Assembly: GCA_017647975.1 (NCBI GenBank)
Contig: JAGCJL010000056.1
Coordinates: 1 to 56,071 of the forward strand
From: Bacteroidaceae bacterium
GTDB lineage: Bacteria; Bacteroidota; Bacteroidia; Bacteroidales; Bacteroidaceae
Direction: 5' to 3'
Length of the DNA: 56,071 nt
The position numbers and the translations under genes are program-made. How positions within the stretch are numbered: the stretch's first letter is position 1; each line of letters opens with the position of its first letter. Under the pieces are notes generated by a model. That model ran no database searches, was not told the DNA's origin, and saw only the letters and a list, made by a program, of their open reading frames with translations. Below, piece after piece: positions 16,104-26,237 of the stretch.

Positions 16104-17375
16104 ATGAAAGCAAAATTATCTCTATTATTGTTTGTCTCTTTAGTTGTATTCAGTGTTAAGGCACAAAACAGTCAGGAAACATTGGATTATTATAATTTAA
16201 AGATTGACGAAGTAGTGTCTAAGTGGCAAAACATCTCCGATGATTATGAGGAGGATAAGACAAATTATATCTATGCCAAGGTTTTCACATCTCCGGTTCT
16301 TTATAACTCTGTAGTGGAAAAAGCTGTAGAGATAAATAATGTAGAGAAAACAGATGTTGATTTTCTTGAGATGGATTCAAAACGCTCTAATGTCATTGAC
16401 GGAATGATGCTTAATCTTTACAAGACAGCTCCTGAGAAAGTTGAAATGACTGAGTCACAGTTACGTGACGAAAAGAGAGTCCTTGATCATGTCTCAATTG
16501 CTTCGGCACCGGTTCTGAATGTGTCAAATGTAGTTATGCCCGATGTTGTTGAGGGTGGTATGAAAACAACAGTAGTGAAGCCAAACTATTGGAAATTTTC
16601 AGGTCATACATCATTGACATTTACACAAAGTTTCCTTTCTGATAACTGGTATCAGGGTGGTGATAAGAACTATTATTCAATGTTAGCAACAGTTGACTTG
16701 GACTTAAATTATGATGATCAGGATCGTATTTCCTGGACAAACCACTTCGACTTTGACCTTGGTTTTGCAACCTATGAATCTGAATCAAAATTAGGTCTTA
16801 AAACAAATACCGATAAGATTCGTTTGGAATCAACATTTGGTTACAAGTTGGTGAAATCTCTTGATGTCGCCGCTAAATTTAAAGCAGAATCACAGTCTTT
16901 GCCAAACTATCAGGTAGATACAAGAACTCTTATCTCGGCTTGTCTTTCTCCTCTGGATGCTAATATTTCAATCGGTTTGAACTATAAGCCTAATCTTGGT
17001 AATTTCAAAATGGAGATATATTTGGCTCCATTCTCAGGATACAACCTTCGTTATGTATATCATGATGAGTTGACCGAAGCGTATGGCTTGGGAACAAAGC
17101 ATGTTAAGCAGGATTATGGTACACAGCTTGTTGTGACAATTCCAACATATAAGTTGACTTCATTCCTTGATGTATATTCACGTCTTGAGTATTATACCAA
17201 CTATCATAGAGTGTTCTTCCAGTGGGAAACAAAATTCAATGTTGCTCTTAGCAAATATTTTACAGCATCATTGATGTTGAATACCCGTTACGATGACAGT
17301 GTGGTAAGACATGAGAACTGGAAGTTCTGGCAGTTGCAAGAACTATTCACACTTGGTGTGGCATATAAATGGTAA
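16104..17375 (+). CDS. DUF3078 outer-membrane beta-barrel protein
   Basis: A 423-aa exported protein with a cleavable signal (LLLFVSLVVFSVKAQ). The C-terminal two thirds match the DUF3078 family: WKFSGHTSLTFTQSFLSDNW followed by YQGGDKNYYSMLATV and SWTNHFDFDLGFAT, then many alternating beta strands ending in the aromatic LGVAYKW typical of barrels. Family function is unknown; the strands suggest an outer-membrane barrel. The N-terminal 120 residues are a separate charged helical part. The antiporter gene starts 30 bases downstream, so they may be cotranscribed. Confidence 0.85.
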   Translation: MKAKLSLLLFVSLVVFSVKAQNSQETLDYYNLKIDEVVSKWQNISDDYEEDKTNYIYAKVFTSPVLYNSVVEKAVEINNVEKTDVDFLEMDSKRSNVIDGMMLNLYKTAPEKVEMTESQLRDEKRVLDHVSIASAPVLNVSNVVMPDVVEGGMKTTVVKPNYWKFSGHTSLTFTQSFLSDNWYQGGDKNYYSMLATVDLDLNYDDQDRISWTNHFDFDLGFATYESESKLGLKTNTDKIRLESTFGYKLVKSLDVAAKFKAESQSLPNYQVDTRTLISACLSPLDANISIGLNYKPNLGNFKMEIYLAPFSGYNLRYVYHDELTEAYGLGTKHVKQDYGTQLVVTIPTYKLTSFLDVYSRLEYYTNYHRVFFQWETKFNVALSKYFTASLMLNTRYDDSVVRHENWKFWQLQELFTLGVAYKW

Positions 17376-17404
17376 AATAGATTTAAACGATAATAGTACC
17401 CCAT

Positions 17405-19435
17405 ATGAATCTCTCTTCAATATTTCCGGTTACGGAACCTACATGGATATTCTTGGGCGTACTATGTATCGTTCTCTTTGCTCCTTTGCTGTTTAATAAA
17501 CTGCGAATGCCACATATCATTGGTATGATATTGGCTGGTCTGCTTATCGGTCCTAATGGACTTAACATAATAGAGCGTGACAGCAGTTTTGAGTTATTTG
17601 GAAAGGTTGGCTTGTACTATATAATGTTTCTTGCCAGTCTTGAGATAAACATGCAGGAGATGAAACAGGCTAAGGGAGGTGCCCTTTTGATGGGACTTGC
17701 GGTATTCTGTATTCCTATAGCCTTAGGTATGGTGGCAAATATGTACATACTCAAATACAGTTTTATTGCATCATTGCTGTTGGCGAGTATGTACGCATCA
17801 TATACTCTTATTTCCTATCCCATTGTTGCACGTTACGGTCTCTCTCGCCTTAAATGTGTGAATTTTGTGGTTGGTGGCACAATTATTACCGACACTCTTA
17901 CTCTGTTTGTACTTGCTGTGGTTGCCGGAATGTTTACAGGCGAGGCGAGCGTGTGGTTTGTATTGCTGATGCTTGCGAAACTGTTGCTTATAATAGGCGT
18001 GATAATATATCTCTTTCCACGCATTGCACGTTTTTTCTTCCGCAAGTATAACGATAGCGTAATACAATATATATTTGTCATGGTCATGCTCTTTCTTGGT
18101 GCAGGCCTCATGGAACTTGCCGGAATGGAAGGTATATTGGGAGCATTTATAACCGGTCTTGTGCTTAACCCGCTTATTCCCCATTCTTCGCCGTTGATGC
18201 GACGAATTGATTTTGTAGGTAATGCAATCTTTATTCCATACTTTCTCATTGGAGTAGGTATGATGATTGATATAACTGTTATCTTTAATGGTGGTAGTTC
18301 GCTTGTCGTGGCAGGTGTGATGATTCTTTCGGCACTTACAGGAAAGTGGCTGGCTTCGTTTCTGGTTGCAAAGAAATACCGCATGTCGGGGAATGAACAA
18401 TATCTGATGTTTGGCTTGAGTACATCTCAGGCTGCAGCAACTTTGGCCGCAGCCATTGTGGGACATGGTATTATATTGTCCGATGGTTCGCGTTTGTTGA
18501 ACGATGATGTTCTCAATGGAACAGTTTTGCTTATTCTTGTTACATGTCTGGTAAGTTCGGTGGTTGCAGACAGGGCTTCACGTAGGTTGATCGTTTCGGG
18601 TGGAGTAATAAACAAACCCGTAGTTACATCCTCCAAAAAAACACTTCTGGCACTCGCAAATCCCGGCATGGTTGACAAATTGATGGATCTTGCCCTGCTT
18701 GTCCGTAAAGAGGACAGCCAAATTCCGTTGTCGGCCATTACAGTTGTGCTTGATGAAGATAAAGAGCGTCAGCAACGTGGAACAAAGGTCCTTGATACTG
18801 CGGCGAATATCGCAGCATCGGTAAATGTACCGTTATTGACAAAGATGCGTTTGACAACCAACTTGGCTCATGGTATTATACATGAGGTGAAAGAGAATGA
18901 TTATCGTGAACTCATTCTCGGCTTCCATAATAAGGAAACAGCCAATGACAGTTTTCTAGGAAATGTTCTTCCCGAGGTACTTAACGGTCTTGATTGTCAG
19001 ATAATGATGGCACGCATGAACATTCCGTTGAATACAGTCCGATGCATTCATATAACATTCCCTGCGAAGGCCGAATATGAGGCCGGTTTTAACTATTGGG
19101 TTGAGGAGACCGCCCGTATGGCTGCAGGCCTTGATTCTAAAATAGTCTATCATGGGCATCCTGATACGATGTCTAAGATTCGTGAGGCATTGACTAAAGC
19201 AGATCCTGTTGAGGCTCAGTTCTTTGAAACTGATGGCGGCAACGACCTCAAACGTCTCTCTTCAATAATTAAAGAAGATCATTTGCTTATTATTGTCAGT
19301 GCTCGTCGTGGCTCAATATCGTTCCGTCCGTCACTTGACCACATATTTGTACAATTGCAACGCGACTATCAGAATACAAGTGTCTTGCTAATCTATCCTA
19401 ACGGCTATAAGGTCGAAGGTGGTGAGACGCATTGA
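17405..19435 (+). CDS. Cation/proton antiporter (CPA2 type) with C-terminal USP-like domains
   Basis: Predicted inner-membrane Na+(K+)/H+ antiporter of 676 aa. Residues 1 to about 400 contain 12-13 membrane segments; LRMPHIIGMILAGLLIGPNG is the family N-terminal motif and GILGAFITGLVLNPLIP lies mid-domain. The C-terminal 270 residues are cytosolic and look like two universal-stress-protein-like alpha/beta domains (LLALANPGMVDKLMDLALLV, SAITVVLD and a second half starting VRCIHITFPAKAEYEAG), a combination common in Bacteroidetes homologues. Ion choice is not visible. Ends 5 bases before the convergent GH92 gene. Confidence 0.88.
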   Translation: MNLSSIFPVTEPTWIFLGVLCIVLFAPLLFNKLRMPHIIGMILAGLLIGPNGLNIIERDSSFELFGKVGLYYIMFLASLEINMQEMKQAKGGALLMGLAVFCIPIALGMVANMYILKYSFIASLLLASMYASYTLISYPIVARYGLSRLKCVNFVVGGTIITDTLTLFVLAVVAGMFTGEASVWFVLLMLAKLLLIIGVIIYLFPRIARFFFRKYNDSVIQYIFVMVMLFLGAGLMELAGMEGILGAFITGLVLNPLIPHSSPLMRRIDFVGNAIFIPYFLIGVGMMIDITVIFNGGSSLVVAGVMILSALTGKWLASFLVAKKYRMSGNEQYLMFGLSTSQAAATLAAAIVGHGIILSDGSRLLNDDVLNGTVLLILVTCLVSSVVADRASRRLIVSGGVINKPVVTSSKKTLLALANPGMVDKLMDLALLVRKEDSQIPLSAITVVLDEDKERQQRGTKVLDTAANIAASVNVPLLTKMRLTTNLAHGIIHEVKENDYRELILGFHNKETANDSFLGNVLPEVLNGLDCQIMMARMNIPLNTVRCIHITFPAKAEYEAGFNYWVEETARMAAGLDSKIVYHGHPDTMSKIREALTKADPVEAQFFETDGGNDLKRLSSIIKEDHLLIIVSARRGSISFRPSLDHIFVQLQRDYQNTSVLLIYPNGYKVEGGETH

Positions 19436-19440
19436 TAAAT

Positions 19441-21603
19441 TTATTCTGTTCTGAAGTGCAATATTCCACCCTCTATAATATCATCGTGTGAAATTGTTGT
19501 ACCTTCAATAATCACACCGTCAAGTTCAATAGATGTTTTGCCATTATAGTTTTTCTGTGATTCTATTGTGAATGTCTTGCCGTTGTCGAGGTTTAGTTTA
19601 ATTTTCGGGAACAGTGGCACTCCTAATTCATATTCTCCACCAACAGGGTTTACAGGGTAAAAGCCCATGGCCGAAAATATATACCATGCCGACATTTGAC
19701 CACAGTCCTCATTGCCGCAGATACCGTCGGGGGCGTTGCGGTAGAGTTCACTCATTATCTGCATTACATAATTTCTTGTCTTTTGTACTTCTCCTGTCTT
19801 GTTGAATAGATAGGCAACGTGGTGGCTTGGCTCGTTGCCATGAGCATATTGTCCTATCATGCCTGTGCTGAAGATTGGCAAGTCTGCGTTTTTGGCAGGA
19901 GTGTAGGTGAACATACTGTCAAGTTTTTGAGCGAATCGCTCTTTGCCCATTAGGGTTATGAGTCCTTCAATATCGTGTTGTACGCTCCACATGTAATGCC
20001 ATGCGTTACTTTCGCAAATGTGAGGCGTATATTCGTCTGGATTAAAAAGAGGTTGGAATTTTCCTTCGCTGTCACGTGGTTGCATGAAAGTGCTGCCTGG
20101 ATTATACTGATTCTTATAGTTTTGTGACCTTGCATAGAACTCTGTGGCAATCTCATTTTTGCCCATCTTTTCAGCCATGAGTGCAATACAGTAGTCGTCA
20201 AAAGCATACTCCAATGTGCGTGACATAGCCCAGTTATCGGCATTGTAGGGGTCGGTCACATTATAAGGAACAAATCCATTCTTCTTATATAATCCTATAC
20301 CTCTGTAGTTGTCATCGTTGGCTGTAGCTACGCATGCCGACAATGCTTTCTCGGCATCGAAACCGGTAAATCCTTTCAGATAGGCATCGGCAATGACTGG
20401 AACGGAGTGGTAGCCAATCATCATGTCGGTTTCACTTCCCCACATATTCCAGACAGGAAGTCTGCCATGTTCGTTGTAAAAGGCAAGAAAAGAATTTATC
20501 ATGTCATTTACACGCTCTGATGCAGTGAGTGTGTATAGTGGATGTGCGGCACGGAATGTGTCCCAAAGTGAAAAGGTTGAGTAATTTTTCCATCCATTAG
20601 CAGTGTGATTCTTCTTGTCTGCACCGCGATATGTTCCGTCAACATCACAGTAGAGAGTTGGTGCAAGCATTGTACGGTAAAGAGCTGTGTAGAAACATAC
20701 TTGTTGCTCATGTGTGCCGCCGTACACTTCAATGCGTCCCAGAATTCTGTTCCACATATCTTTTGCATTTTTACGATATATGTCAAAATTATTGTGTGGT
20801 GCTTCTGTGACAAGGTTTTTCTTTGCACCATCAAGACTTGTACCCGATAGTGCTGTGACTATTGTCAACTCTTTGTCTTTGTCAAGGTTGAATTCAAAAA
20901 AAGCCTTGCCGCGGACCCTTTTTTCATTACCTCCGGCAATAACACTTGCGTTTTCAAACGTAACTTTGCTGAAAGGATGTGAAAATCTTGTACGGAAGAA
21001 TACTTCCTGCCCACGTGCCCAACCGTTGGAGAAACGATATCCTTCAATAGTACAACTATCTACTATGGAAATGTGACAATCGGTTGTTGCATCCCAATTC
21101 ATTGCTTTTTCAAGATTGAGGATTACAGTTGCTTCTTTTTGGGGGTAAGTGTAGCGTTGAATACCGCAACGCTCTGTCGCCGTCAGCTCAACGTCAATAT
21201 CATAGCTGTTAAGGTGAACGCTGTAATATCCGGCCTCGCAGTATTCTTTTTCGTGGCTGAACAAGGAGTGTATGCCTAATGGAGCATCAGCTTTTTTGAC
21301 AGGTGTTGTCACGGGCATAAAATTTATGTCATAAAGGTCTCCGGCTCCGGTTCCGCTAAGGTGAGTATGACTGAATCCCGCTATGGTACTATCGGGGTAA
21401 AAATATCCGGCAATCCTATCCCAACCGGGTAATCCATTGTCCGGGCTTAACTGCACCATGCCGAATGGTACTTGTGCTCCTGGATAGACATTTCCTTTGT
21501 AATCAGTACCTATAAGTGGGTTTACAAGTGCTGCGTAATCGGTGGTATCGTTACCACATGATATTATAATAAGGAGAAATAATATTTTCAATATGTTTTT
21601 CAT
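19441..21603 (-). CDS. GH92 family alpha-mannosidase lipoprotein
   Basis: Exo-acting calcium-dependent alpha-mannosidase expected to trim mannose from N-glycans or yeast mannan. The 720-aa form starts at the ATG at 21603, which gives a lipoprotein signal (LLIIISCGN); the upstream 42-residue extension is not signal-like. GH92 hallmarks: VNPLIGTDYKGNVYPGAQVP, GFSHTHLSGTGAGDLYDINF, FSLWDTFRAAHPLYTL, PVWNMWGSETDMMIGYHSVP, and the C-terminal GNEDCGQMSAWYIFSAMGFY. The Glu in GNED and neighbouring acids are the usual catalytic region. No SusCD pair is directly attached. Confidence 0.95.
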   Translation of the reverse strand: MKNILKILFLLIIISCGNDTTDYAALVNPLIGTDYKGNVYPGAQVPFGMVQLSPDNGLPGWDRIAGYFYPDSTIAGFSHTHLSGTGAGDLYDINFMPVTTPVKKADAPLGIHSLFSHEKEYCEAGYYSVHLNSYDIDVELTATERCGIQRYTYPQKEATVILNLEKAMNWDATTDCHISIVDSCTIEGYRFSNGWARGQEVFFRTRFSHPFSKVTFENASVIAGGNEKRVRGKAFFEFNLDKDKELTIVTALSGTSLDGAKKNLVTEAPHNNFDIYRKNAKDMWNRILGRIEVYGGTHEQQVCFYTALYRTMLAPTLYCDVDGTYRGADKKNHTANGWKNYSTFSLWDTFRAAHPLYTLTASERVNDMINSFLAFYNEHGRLPVWNMWGSETDMMIGYHSVPVIADAYLKGFTGFDAEKALSACVATANDDNYRGIGLYKKNGFVPYNVTDPYNADNWAMSRTLEYAFDDYCIALMAEKMGKNEIATEFYARSQNYKNQYNPGSTFMQPRDSEGKFQPLFNPDEYTPHICESNAWHYMWSVQHDIEGLITLMGKERFAQKLDSMFTYTPAKNADLPIFSTGMIGQYAHGNEPSHHVAYLFNKTGEVQKTRNYVMQIMSELYRNAPDGICGNEDCGQMSAWYIFSAMGFYPVNPVGGEYELGVPLFPKIKLNLDNGKTFTIESQKNYNGKTSIELDGVIIEGTTISHDDIIEGGILHFRTE

Positions 21604-21952
21604 GGTCGTTATTTTTGTGCGAATATAATAAAAAACATGAGACAAATTTTGTCCCATTTTAACTTTATATTTTAAGTTTAAATGAATAATTATTATATGT
21701 AACTCTTTATAAATAATTAGATTTTGCATCTAATTTATTGTATATCAATGGTGTATAATGATTTACAGCTCTTTTAAAAAAGAGAGGTGGTAATATAGTG
21801 CTCATATATTTCCTTTTTAACATTCTTTCTTTTTTTATTTCAATATTTTACATATCTTTGTAAAAAGATAATCGCTCTCTTGTGAAGAGGATTATTTGCT
21901 TTCTGATAATATTTTGAGATAATAAATTGTAAATTAAATAATTGAAAACATT
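21604..21952. promoter_or_regulatory. Divergent AT-rich intergenic region with promoters
   Basis: About 350 bases between the GH92 gene and the AT-rich lipoprotein gene. A -7 box TATCTTTG at 21853-21860 (plus strand) lies about 90 bases before the lipoprotein start; its -33 partner is weak. A TATATTCG-like box on the minus strand near 21620 could serve GH92. A short AGACAAAATTTGTC-like inverted repeat lies at about 21638-21652. I see no gene here. Confidence 0.5.
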
Positions 21953-23296
21953 ATGAAAAAGATTTTATTATTGTTAGCTTTATTTGCTACAGTGTTTGTT
22001 GTTTCATGTGATGAAAACAATGTTGGCGGTGGTAATACTTCTGCAAAACCAACGACTCCAGAGGAACACAAAAAGAGATTGGAAGAGATTACTATTGGTC
22101 TTATCGATGAAGTTGCAGCGACAAATTTTGAAGAAATTTCAGATTTGGCAACGTATCTCTATTCAGAGTACTCTGAGGATAAATATGATTATGAAGAAAT
22201 TGAAGATTGGGCTGATGAATGCTATGCTGCTCTTGCAAGAACCTTTATTGGTGAAGAATGTGATTCAAGTGAGTGGTATAAAGAAACTTATATGTATTAC
22301 AATACAGTGGTAAAAGCTTCTAATTTTACAGGTAAGTTTGTTGCAAAAAATGGTAAATGGAAATATACAGAAGCTAACGATCTATCATTCCATGTGACAG
22401 ATGATAAAGGTAATCCTTGTGTCTTTAGATTGACAACCAGTGGTAATACTAAAAAGGTTTTCTTTGGTGAGAATTGGCAATATACCGAATATGATAATGA
22501 AAATGGCAAATATATCTATAGTTATGATGTAGATAATATTTATGTTCATGTTCCAGAAAAAATTACAGTTGTTTTAGAGCAGGGTGGAAAATCTTTGGCG
22601 AAAGCTAATGTTAAAATAGACTTGTCTTCAATTACCGGTGAAAATTTAAATTTGAGTAAGGATAAGTATAATGTTACTGGAGAATTTGAATTTAATGGTT
22701 ATTCTGTTGCATTGGAGAAATGTAAATATGCTCCAGAGGCAGGTAGTGCTGTCGCAATAAATTTTAAGAAGGGTTCAAACTCTTTGATTAAAGCGAGCAT
22801 TTCGGCCGATTTAGATGTTTCAAATGAGAATTTCTATGGTTCTACAAACAATATTCTTGATATTGATGTAATGGGTGAATTGCAGATTAAGGGTGCAATT
22901 ATTGGCGATGTTACAGAAATAGAGAAACAGTTGGATGCTGCTTATGAGAATGATACTAATGAGAAACTGTTCAAAAAAGCTATAGAAAATATCAATAATC
23001 TATTTGATGTAAAACTTTATTATAATAACTCAAAGACTGCATCGGCAACATTGAAATTGATGCCTTTTATCGATGACCGTTCATATGAAGAGTTGTATTG
23101 GGATTATGAACTTGCAATTGTCTTTGATGATGAAACATCATATAGTATTGAAGAATTCTTTAATGAGAAAGATTTTAAGAATGTAACTAAAGCATTTGAA
23201 AGATTGATTGAGGATTATATTGATTTGATAGAAGCGGTTGACGGTGAAGACATTGAAGAATCTGAAGACTATTATGATGATGAATATTACTATTGA
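21953..23296 (+). CDS. Lipoprotein of unknown function, first gene of TonB/DUF4249 block
   Basis: A 447-aa protein with a clear lipoprotein signal (LLLLALFATVFVVSC). The body is acidic and rich in Tyr, Asp and Glu, with beta-strand-like repeats such as NVTGEFEFNGYSVALEKCKY and SISADLDVSNENFYGSTNN; the C-terminus ends in a run of acidic and Tyr residues (EDYYDDEYYY). I do not recognise the family. The gene is much more AT-rich than the core genes around. A terminator hairpin separates it from the TonB receptor, so it has its own transcript. A surface or periplasmic location is likely. Confidence 0.75.
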   Translation: MKKILLLLALFATVFVVSCDENNVGGGNTSAKPTTPEEHKKRLEEITIGLIDEVAATNFEEISDLATYLYSEYSEDKYDYEEIEDWADECYAALARTFIGEECDSSEWYKETYMYYNTVVKASNFTGKFVAKNGKWKYTEANDLSFHVTDDKGNPCVFRLTTSGNTKKVFFGENWQYTEYDNENGKYIYSYDVDNIYVHVPEKITVVLEQGGKSLAKANVKIDLSSITGENLNLSKDKYNVTGEFEFNGYSVALEKCKYAPEAGSAVAINFKKGSNSLIKASISADLDVSNENFYGSTNNILDIDVMGELQIKGAIIGDVTEIEKQLDAAYENDTNEKLFKKAIENINNLFDVKLYYNNSKTASATLKLMPFIDDRSYEELYWDYELAIVFDDETSYSIEEFFNEKDFKNVTKAFERLIEDYIDLIEAVDGEDIEESEDYYDDEYYY

Positions 23297-23316
23297 TTTT
23301 AGTCTGTAAATAAACA

Positions 23317-23348
23317 ATAAGGGTGTGTTTACTGACACACCCTTATTA
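23317..23348 (+). terminator. Terminator between lipoprotein and TonB receptor
   Basis: AATAAGGGTGTGT and ACACACCCTTATT form a perfect 13-bp stem around a 6-base loop, followed by ATTTG. A GTG at 23325 that would extend the receptor lies inside this hairpin, which argues for the start at 23355. Confidence 0.82.
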
Positions 23349-23354
23349 TTTGTG

Positions 23355-25376
23355 ATGTATCATATGTCTATTGGTTTTATATTGTCAATGCTGTTCTCAA
23401 TGCAAATGTTCTGTGTTGAGAAAGATACTGTATTGCCATATTTTCTTGATGATATCGTTGTTGTCACTGAGAGATACTCTTCGCCAATAAAAAGTGAAGA
23501 TGCAAGAACTATAAAATTAGACATGGAATATATGCATCATCTGCCAAAGATTCTTGGAAATGCAGACCCGTTGCATTATACACAAATGTTACCGGGAATA
23601 CAGACTAGTTCGGAGTATGATGCTGGGATACATATTCAAGGAAATGAGAATTCGCATAATGTTATATCAATTTCAGGTGTTCCAATTTACAACCCATCTC
23701 ATCTATTAGGCCTGTTTTCTGTATTTAATTCTACACATTTTTCTCGTATGGCAGTTACTAAGAATGCAACTGCCGCTGATGGCTATAGTCGTATCGGGGG
23801 TATTATAAATATGGAATTGCAAGATGATGTCCCGCTTAAACTCAACGGAGATTTTTCTGTTGGTCTAATGTCATCTCAAGGAACAATGCAAATACCAATT
23901 GGTAAAAAGGCTGCATTTTTTACCTCGTTGCGTCTATCGTATTTAAATTTGTTTTATAGCCCATTGTTGAAAATAGGTGATTCTAGATTGATGTATTCTT
24001 TTGGTGATGTCAATATAACTTATTTACAGAAAATAAAGGAAAATCAAACTTTGCATATTGATTTTTACACAGGTGTTGATGATGCAAAATTGAATGACCC
24101 TGCAAGCAATATATATTTTGATACAAGTGTTAAATGGGGAAATATGCTTGCTGCAGCCCATTGGAACTATAAATATGAAAACGGTTCTTTAAAGCAGAGT
24201 TTATACTTCAGCGGTTATGGCAACTCTGTTGATTTAAAGGGATACTATAACATTAAAGCTCCGTCTGATATATATGATTTCGGTTATCGTGCAGAGGGTG
24301 GATATAAAAAAATAAAGTATGGCATTTATATAATAAATCATAATATAACACCCCAACATCCTTATCTTCAAGGGCAGCCTATTTTAAGTGAAACAAAATT
24401 TGTTGAACAAAAGACCTTGGAAACAACAGTCTATGCAAAATATTCCGGTAGGATATTTCGTTTTTTAGATTATGATGTTGCACTAAAAGGAGATGTCTAT
24501 ACTAACTTAAAAGACTATACATATCCGGCACTTAATCCTTATATTAAATTAGGATATGAAGGGATGTCGTTCGGTAATATAGAATTGTCATATTCTATCC
24601 AACATCAATATTTGTTGAATTGTGGTATTACAGCACTTGGAATGCCTGTAGAATTTTGGATTGGTGCCGATTCAGATTACAAACCGCAATATTCTCATAA
24701 TTTTCTGTTGAATTATAGACGGGAACTTTTTGGTGGCAAGTATGATGTTAGCTTTGAAACTTATTTTAAGAGACTTTATAATCAAATAGAGTATAAAGGA
24801 AGTCCTTTGGATATTTTAAATAAGCAGTATTCATTGAAAAATATGATTATTAGCGGCGACGGATATAATGTTGGAGCTAATATTATGATAAATAAACTTA
24901 CCGGAAAACTTACAGGTTGGGTTGCATATTCTTTTGGTCGTGCTTTGCGTCAGTTTGATATATATGGTGATAAATGGTTCCCATCGAACCATGAGCGTAT
25001 TCATGAGGTAAATGTTGTTGCTACTTATAAAATAAATAAGAAATTTGATGTCGGTGGAACATTCTCTTATGCCTCGGGAACTCCGTTTACATCTGTAAAG
25101 CATTTCTTTTTTATAAATGGTAATGTTCTTTCCGAGTTTGGAGAACATAATGCAAACAGATTAAAAGATTACATAAGACTTGATTTGTCTGTTAATTATG
25201 ATATTATTAAAAACGAGGATAGAAATTTAGGTGTTAACTTGTCTTTGTATAATGCATTGTGTCGTAGAAATGAAATTTATTATGGTTTAAGAATCTATAA
25301 TGATACTTTTAAATTTCAACGTTATGCATTTTTGACAACTATTTTACCGTCTGTTAGTTTTTATTATAAGTTCTAG
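23355..25376 (+). CDS. TonB-dependent receptor-like outer-membrane protein
   Basis: Predicted TonB-energised transporter of 673 aa, short for the family. A signal-like N-terminus (MSIGFILSMLFSMQMF) is followed by a TonB-box-like LDDIVVVTER and a plug domain (LPKILGNADPLHYTQMLPGI, IHIQGNENSHNVISISGVPI, and DGYSRIGGIINMEL). The remainder is a beta barrel ending in the aromatic LPSVSFYYKF. The N-terminal carboxypeptidase-like domain of SusC proteins is absent. No SusD is present; instead a DUF4249 lipoprotein follows 6 bases downstream, a pairing known in Bacteroidales. The ligand is unknown. Confidence 0.85.
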   Translation: MYHMSIGFILSMLFSMQMFCVEKDTVLPYFLDDIVVVTERYSSPIKSEDARTIKLDMEYMHHLPKILGNADPLHYTQMLPGIQTSSEYDAGIHIQGNENSHNVISISGVPIYNPSHLLGLFSVFNSTHFSRMAVTKNATAADGYSRIGGIINMELQDDVPLKLNGDFSVGLMSSQGTMQIPIGKKAAFFTSLRLSYLNLFYSPLLKIGDSRLMYSFGDVNITYLQKIKENQTLHIDFYTGVDDAKLNDPASNIYFDTSVKWGNMLAAAHWNYKYENGSLKQSLYFSGYGNSVDLKGYYNIKAPSDIYDFGYRAEGGYKKIKYGIYIINHNITPQHPYLQGQPILSETKFVEQKTLETTVYAKYSGRIFRFLDYDVALKGDVYTNLKDYTYPALNPYIKLGYEGMSFGNIELSYSIQHQYLLNCGITALGMPVEFWIGADSDYKPQYSHNFLLNYRRELFGGKYDVSFETYFKRLYNQIEYKGSPLDILNKQYSLKNMIISGDGYNVGANIMINKLTGKLTGWVAYSFGRALRQFDIYGDKWFPSNHERIHEVNVVATYKINKKFDVGGTFSYASGTPFTSVKHFFFINGNVLSEFGEHNANRLKDYIRLDLSVNYDIIKNEDRNLGVNLSLYNALCRRNEIYYGLRIYNDTFKFQRYAFLTTILPSVSFYYKF

Positions 25377-25382
25377 AATACT

Positions 25383-26237
25383 ATGAAATATATAATATTC
25401 ATATTGATGATATTTCTCTCTGTGTCGTGTACCGAGGATCGATTTATTGAGACAGAATCAATGTTGGTCGTTGAGGGGTGGATTGATGCAGGTGGCTTTC
25501 CAAAAGTTATTCTGTCGCAAACAATATCTGCATCTGACGATGAGCATAGCTTGGATGATCTTGGTGAATATATTATCAAATGGGCTAAGGTAACAGTATC
25601 CGATGGTGAGAGAAGTGTTGTGTTGACTGGAAAATATACACCTTATTATTTCCCCCCTTATATATATACAACTGGAGAGATGCGAGGCGAGGTTGGCAAA
25701 ACTTATTATTTGACAGTTCAATATGAGGATTTTTATGCAACGGCACAAACAACAATACCTCCTAAGGTTGAGGTGAATAAGTTTATCAAAGAGGGAAATG
25801 ATGGAAAATATTGTATTAGTGCCTTGATTGATGATAATCCTGATGAGAAAAATTATTATAAGTTTTTTATTAGAGTTCTTGGACGTGACAGTATGTATTT
25901 GTCATCGAACTATGCTATCTTGAGTGATAAGGATTATCAGTTTCCTTGCAAAATACCTGTTGATATTGGTAAATCTCCTATTTATGACAATATGCATTCC
26001 TATATTTTGACAGAAAAGGATTCTTTTTTGGTAAAATATGCTCAAATAGACAGTGTGGCATATAATTTCTGGGATAACTATAAAAATATTGTAGAACTTG
26101 GTCAGAATCCATTTTTTAGATATTCTAATAGTCTAACATCGAATATAACAGGAGCTTTGGGATATTGGTTCGGATATGGTGCTACTGAATATCTGTTCGA
26201 ACCGAACAAGCATGATAATCCAATACGTTTGAAATAA
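25383..26237 (+). CDS. DUF4249 lipoprotein
   Basis: A 284-aa lipoprotein (signal IFILMIFLSVSC) matching DUF4249: the N-terminal part LVVEGWIDAGGFPKVILSQT followed by a beta domain (WAKVTVSDGERSVVL, GEVGKTYYLTVQYEDFYATA) and TTIPPKVEVNKF. Members are usually encoded just behind a TonB-dependent receptor and are presumed surface partners of it, playing a SusD-like role; direct functional proof is not known to me. It starts 6 bases after the receptor and is followed at once by a terminator, so these two genes form one operon. The gene is AT-rich like its neighbours. Confidence 0.87.
   Translation: MKYIIFILMIFLSVSCTEDRFIETESMLVVEGWIDAGGFPKVILSQTISASDDEHSLDDLGEYIIKWAKVTVSDGERSVVLTGKYTPYYFPPYIYTTGEMRGEVGKTYYLTVQYEDFYATAQTTIPPKVEVNKFIKEGNDGKYCISALIDDNPDEKNYYKFFIRVLGRDSMYLSSNYAILSDKDYQFPCKIPVDIGKSPIYDNMHSYILTEKDSFLVKYAQIDSVAYNFWDNYKNIVELGQNPFFRYSNSLTSNITGALGYWFGYGATEYLFEPNKHDNPIRLK

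Noticed and set aside
17798..18466. Long minus-strand frame of 222 codons inside the antiporter gene
   Set aside because: The product is rich in His, Lys, Cys and Tyr with no family pattern and is the complement of conserved membrane segments.
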